Of a stretch of DNA of 64,000 nucleotides, positions 61,761 through 64,000 are shown piece by piece; position 1 is the stretch's first letter, and every line of letters begins with the position of its first letter. The notes under the pieces are model-generated. The model was not told the origin of the DNA and did not search any database. It saw nothing but the letters and a program-made list of their open reading frames with translations. The position numbers and the translations under genes were made by a program. The DNA lies in contig JARUHP010000013.1 in assembly GCA_030005635.1 (NCBI GenBank), positions 39,296 to 103,295 of the forward strand, written 5' to 3'. The stretch comes from Deltaproteobacteria bacterium IMCC39146. Its GTDB lineage: Bacteria > Desulfobacterota > Desulfuromonadia > Desulfuromonadales > BM103.

Positions 61761-63425
61761 TTAGTCCAGGCCAAGGATCGAACCGTCTTTCTGTAATTGC
61801 CATCGCTCAGCACTTGGATGTTTCGGCAACCCCGGCATTCGCAAGATATCCCCGGTGAGAACCACCAGAAAACCAGCCCCAGAATTGATCTGGATGCCAT
61901 GCACGGTAATGTCGAAGTGGCGTGGCCGACCGTACAGTTTGGGATCATCTGATAGAGAGCCGGGGGCTTTAGCGATACAGACCGGCAGTTGATCGAATCC
62001 GAGTTGCTGCACTTGAAGTAAATCTCTGGCTGCCTGCCTGGTAAAAGCGACATCGTCAGCGCCATACATCTCCCGGCAGATAATCCGCACCTTTTCCTCA
62101 ACCGGCAGATCGAGAGGGTAGAGGGGGCGGTAGGGCTGACTCTGATTGGAGACCTGCATCACCTGCTTAGCCAGTTCAACCGCTCCTTTTCCTCCGGTGG
62201 CGTAATGATCGCAAAGGGCAAAGGGTGTATTCAGTTCCTGGCAGCGAGCTTTGATTAACGCCAATTCCGCTGTGTCGTCGCCGACAAAACGGTTGAGGGC
62301 GACAACCGGTTGCTTGTTGAACTTGCGCACGTTCTCGATATGTTTATCGAGATTCGCCAAACCTCTGCGTAGCGCGGGGAAATCCTTGTCGCTGAGCTTT
62401 TCCTTCATGTGTCCGCCGCGCAACTTGAGTGCTCTGGTGGTGGTCACCAAAACCACCGCCTGTGGATCTAGGCTGCCAATTCGGCACTTAATGTCGAAGA
62501 ATTTTTCCGCCCCCAAGTCAAAACCGAAACCGGCCTCAGTGATTGCCCAGTCAGCATAATGCTGAGCCATTCGGGTGGCCAGCAGACTATTGCAGCCATG
62601 GGCGATGTTGGCAAATGGGCCGCCGTGCAGCAATGTCGGCACACTTTCCATGCTCTGAACTAGGTTGGGGTGGATGGCCTCGCGCAGTAGAACAAGCATG
62701 GCGCCAGTGATCTGCAGTTGTTTAGCGAAAACGGGGGCGCCTCTGTAGGTAAAGGCGACCAGAGTATTTTCAAGACGTTGGGAAAAATCACCCAGATCGG
62801 ATGCTAGGCAGAGCATCGCCATCACTTCTGAGGCGGCGCTGATGTCAAATCCTCCTTCCCTCGGTACACCCTGCAGTTTCCCACCCAACCCCAGCACGAT
62901 GTGCCTCAGGCTGCGGTCGTTCATATCGATAACCCGTCTCCAGAGCACCTGTCGCGGATCAATGTTCAATTCATTGCCCTGATAGATATGGTTGTCGATT
63001 ACCGCCGAAAGCAGGTTGTTAGCGCTAGTGATGGCGTGAAAATCACCGGTAAAGTGCAGGTTGATCCGATCGGACGGCAGGATCTGGCTGTAGCCACCGC
63101 CTGTGGCACCCCCTTTCATCCCCAAGCAGGGGCCGAGGGAGGGTTCGCGTAGTGCCAAACAGACCGATTTGTTCAACTTTGCAAAGGCCTGCCCCAGGCC
63201 AATCGAGGTGGTGGTTTTTCCTTCGCCGGCTGCGGTTGGGGTGGTCGCAGAAACCAGAATTAAGCGACCCTGTTTGCTGCTTGGCCGATGTAAAGCATTT
63301 ATGTGAACCTTGGCCATTTCTCGGCCGTAGGGGAGCAGGTCGGCATTATCGATGCCAAGCTGATCAGCAACCTCGGTGATCGGTTTGAGCTGAACTTGTA
63401 GTGCAATCTCGGAGTCGCTGGCCAT
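61761..63425 (-). CDS. fhs: Formate--tetrahydrofolate ligase
   Basis: 554 residues, normal length. The nucleotide-binding segment is TPTAAGEGKTTTSIGLGQAF, with GPCLGMKGGATGGGYSQ and FTGDFHAITSANNLLSA following. It makes 10-formyl-THF from formate and ATP, feeding purine and one-carbon metabolism or the methyl branch of the Wood-Ljungdahl pathway. ATG at 63425 has AAGGA seven bases upstream; a GTG at 63440 is less likely. No folD or other one-carbon gene is adjacent. Confidence 0.97.
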   Translation of the reverse strand: MASDSEIALQVQLKPITEVADQLGIDNADLLPYGREMAKVHINALHRPSSKQGRLILVSATTPTAAGEGKTTTSIGLGQAFAKLNKSVCLALREPSLGPCLGMKGGATGGGYSQILPSDRINLHFTGDFHAITSANNLLSAVIDNHIYQGNELNIDPRQVLWRRVIDMNDRSLRHIVLGLGGKLQGVPREGGFDISAASEVMAMLCLASDLGDFSQRLENTLVAFTYRGAPVFAKQLQITGAMLVLLREAIHPNLVQSMESVPTLLHGGPFANIAHGCNSLLATRMAQHYADWAITEAGFGFDLGAEKFFDIKCRIGSLDPQAVVLVTTTRALKLRGGHMKEKLSDKDFPALRRGLANLDKHIENVRKFNKQPVVALNRFVGDDTAELALIKARCQELNTPFALCDHYATGGKGAVELAKQVMQVSNQSQPYRPLYPLDLPVEEKVRIICREMYGADDVAFTRQAARDLLQVQQLGFDQLPVCIAKAPGSLSDDPKLYGRPRHFDITVHGIQINSGAGFLVVLTGDILRMPGLPKHPSAERWQLQKDGSILGLD

Positions 63426-63702
63426 GGAGAAATCCTTCACGGGGAGGAGAGGTGTCGTCAGGTTACGCCTGTGACGTAGGCCTTATGAATAATCACCGGT
63501 TTGTCCAAATTGCCGTGCCGTGAATCTCGCAAATGGCGCGCACCCCCAGAAAGCAGGCCAGAGTAATATCCACTTTATAATTAGCGTTCTCCTGCTTTTC
63601 AGTATAACGCCCTCGGGAGAAAATACAGGTTCCCTGGTGGGGGTAGTTAAAAAGGCCAGTAATTGAATAATGGCTTCAAGAACATAGCGCTTGTTTCCAA
63701 TA

Positions 63703-63738
63703 AATCACGACTTGTGAGACGAAAAACGGCTTATTATT
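63703..63738 (-). repeat. Hairpin-tail dispersed repeat, copy J, cut by an IS
   Basis: On the minus strand only the distal tail remains: AATAATAAGCCGTTTTTCGT, CTCACAAGTCGTGATTTAT. It stops exactly where the IS terminal repeat begins. The stretch 63426-63702 before it, upstream of fhs, shows no assignable gene. Confidence 0.75.
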
Positions 63739-64000
63739 GAGCCTTTTGCAAAAGTCCTGGGCTGAGGCACTTCAGAACAAGTTGAAGCCTTGATTTCCCG
63801 TCTCAGCTAAAAAAGCACGGCAGGAAACGATCTACTTGGCCGTTTTTCGGCTTTTGGAACAGACGTCTCCCTATAAACTCATCTTTTGCTCCGTGACAAT
63901 CAGCAACCTGTGACTTTGAGCAACTGGTCGGCAAACAAGGTCACGACGCCGAACATGGCGTGCATCATGACCTTATCCGGGCCACGGACCTGAACGCTGC
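63739..64000 (-). mobile_element. IS end, element continues beyond window
   Basis: GAGCCTTTTGCAAAAGTC (63739-63756) matches the terminal repeat of the deleted IS at 23247 at 17 of 18 bases. About 145 bp of non-coding DNA then leads to the 3' end of a minus-strand transposase. Confidence 0.8.
63900..64000 (-). CDS. DDE transposase, C-terminal part (window edge)
   Basis: The last 33 residues read VQVRGPDKVMMHAMFGVVTL then FADQLLKVTGC and stop at 63900-63902. VQVRGPxKV is shared with the remnant at 23247-23606, so both are members of one IS group. The catalytic domain lies outside the window. Whether this copy is intact cannot be judged. Confidence 0.75.
   Translation of the reverse strand, partial: SVQVRGPDKVMMHAMFGVVTLFADQLLKVTGC

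Overview
The window reads as chromosome of an anaerobic deltaproteobacterium of the Desulfuromonadales (Geobacter/Desulfuromonas/Pelobacter relatives). The evidence is the infB-rbfA-nrnA-truB-rpsO-pnp core block, single-haem c-type cytochromes, a response regulator-PilZ protein, a GEMM-type riboswitch of the kind common in Geobacter relatives, and a class C group II intron. A DddL-like DMSP lyase gene hints at a marine or sediment lifestyle. Species assignment is inference; no rRNA is present.

Layout. 1-10.3 kb: translation and RNA-metabolism operon (YlxQ-like fragment, infB, DUF503, rbfA, nrnA-like, truB, rpsO, pnp), then an M16 peptidase, dut and DUF493. 10.3-27.6 kb: mixed housekeeping genes, including YciO, a PDZ protein, LapA, a thioesterase, an adjacent tamA-tamB pair, an M48/TPR lipoprotein, a solo Pycsar-effector-like membrane protein, MazG-like, response regulator-PilZ, nitroreductase, dodecin and an M15-type peptidase. 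A TGATTAC tandem array at 23.1-23.7 kb is split by a deleted IS. 27.6-32.3 kb: a candidate inorganic-carbon module (LCIB-type carbonic anhydrase, HTH-EIIA regulator, SulP transporter) and a GAF protein. 32.5-36 kb: a stress operon (DJ-1/PfpI, medium-chain reductase, VOC protein) divergent from a LysR regulator. 36-43 kb: cytochrome c, a sensor kinase, DddL, an IS30 with an amylosucrase remnant beside it, and a Bax-like glucosaminidase. 43.8-47 kb: katG and a CDGSH Fe-S protein. 47.5-48.15 kb: an ORF-less group II intron. 48.3-57.6 kb: a seven-gene overlapping molybdate/tungstate uptake and cofactor operon (minus strand) beside a TorD chaperone, a Tat-exported molybdopterin oxidoreductase and its four-cluster Fe-S subunit (plus strand). 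58.5-59.8 kb: a GEMM riboswitch with an intrinsic terminator ahead of small genes. 60.3-63.4 kb: an FmdB zinc ribbon and fhs. The right edge is an IS end.

From 28.7 kb onward, intergenic DNA is full of dispersed elements. The main one is a roughly 100-bp hairpin-plus-tail repeat seen ten times. All copies between 32.4 and 43.6 kb lie in one orientation and all copies between 58.2 and 63.7 kb in the other. There is also a 158-bp MITE-like family with terminal inverted repeats and several IS remnants. The first 28 kb lacks these families and looks like conserved core.

Functional logic: the Mo/W operon supplies the anion and the bis-MGD cofactor that the neighbouring TorD-dependent enzyme needs. 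The carbon module plausibly imports bicarbonate and interconverts it with CO2. katG, nitroreductase, dodecin, DJ-1/MDR/VOC and the CDGSH protein form a broad oxidant and electrophile defence complement. Gene identities come from reading the translations; no database search was run.
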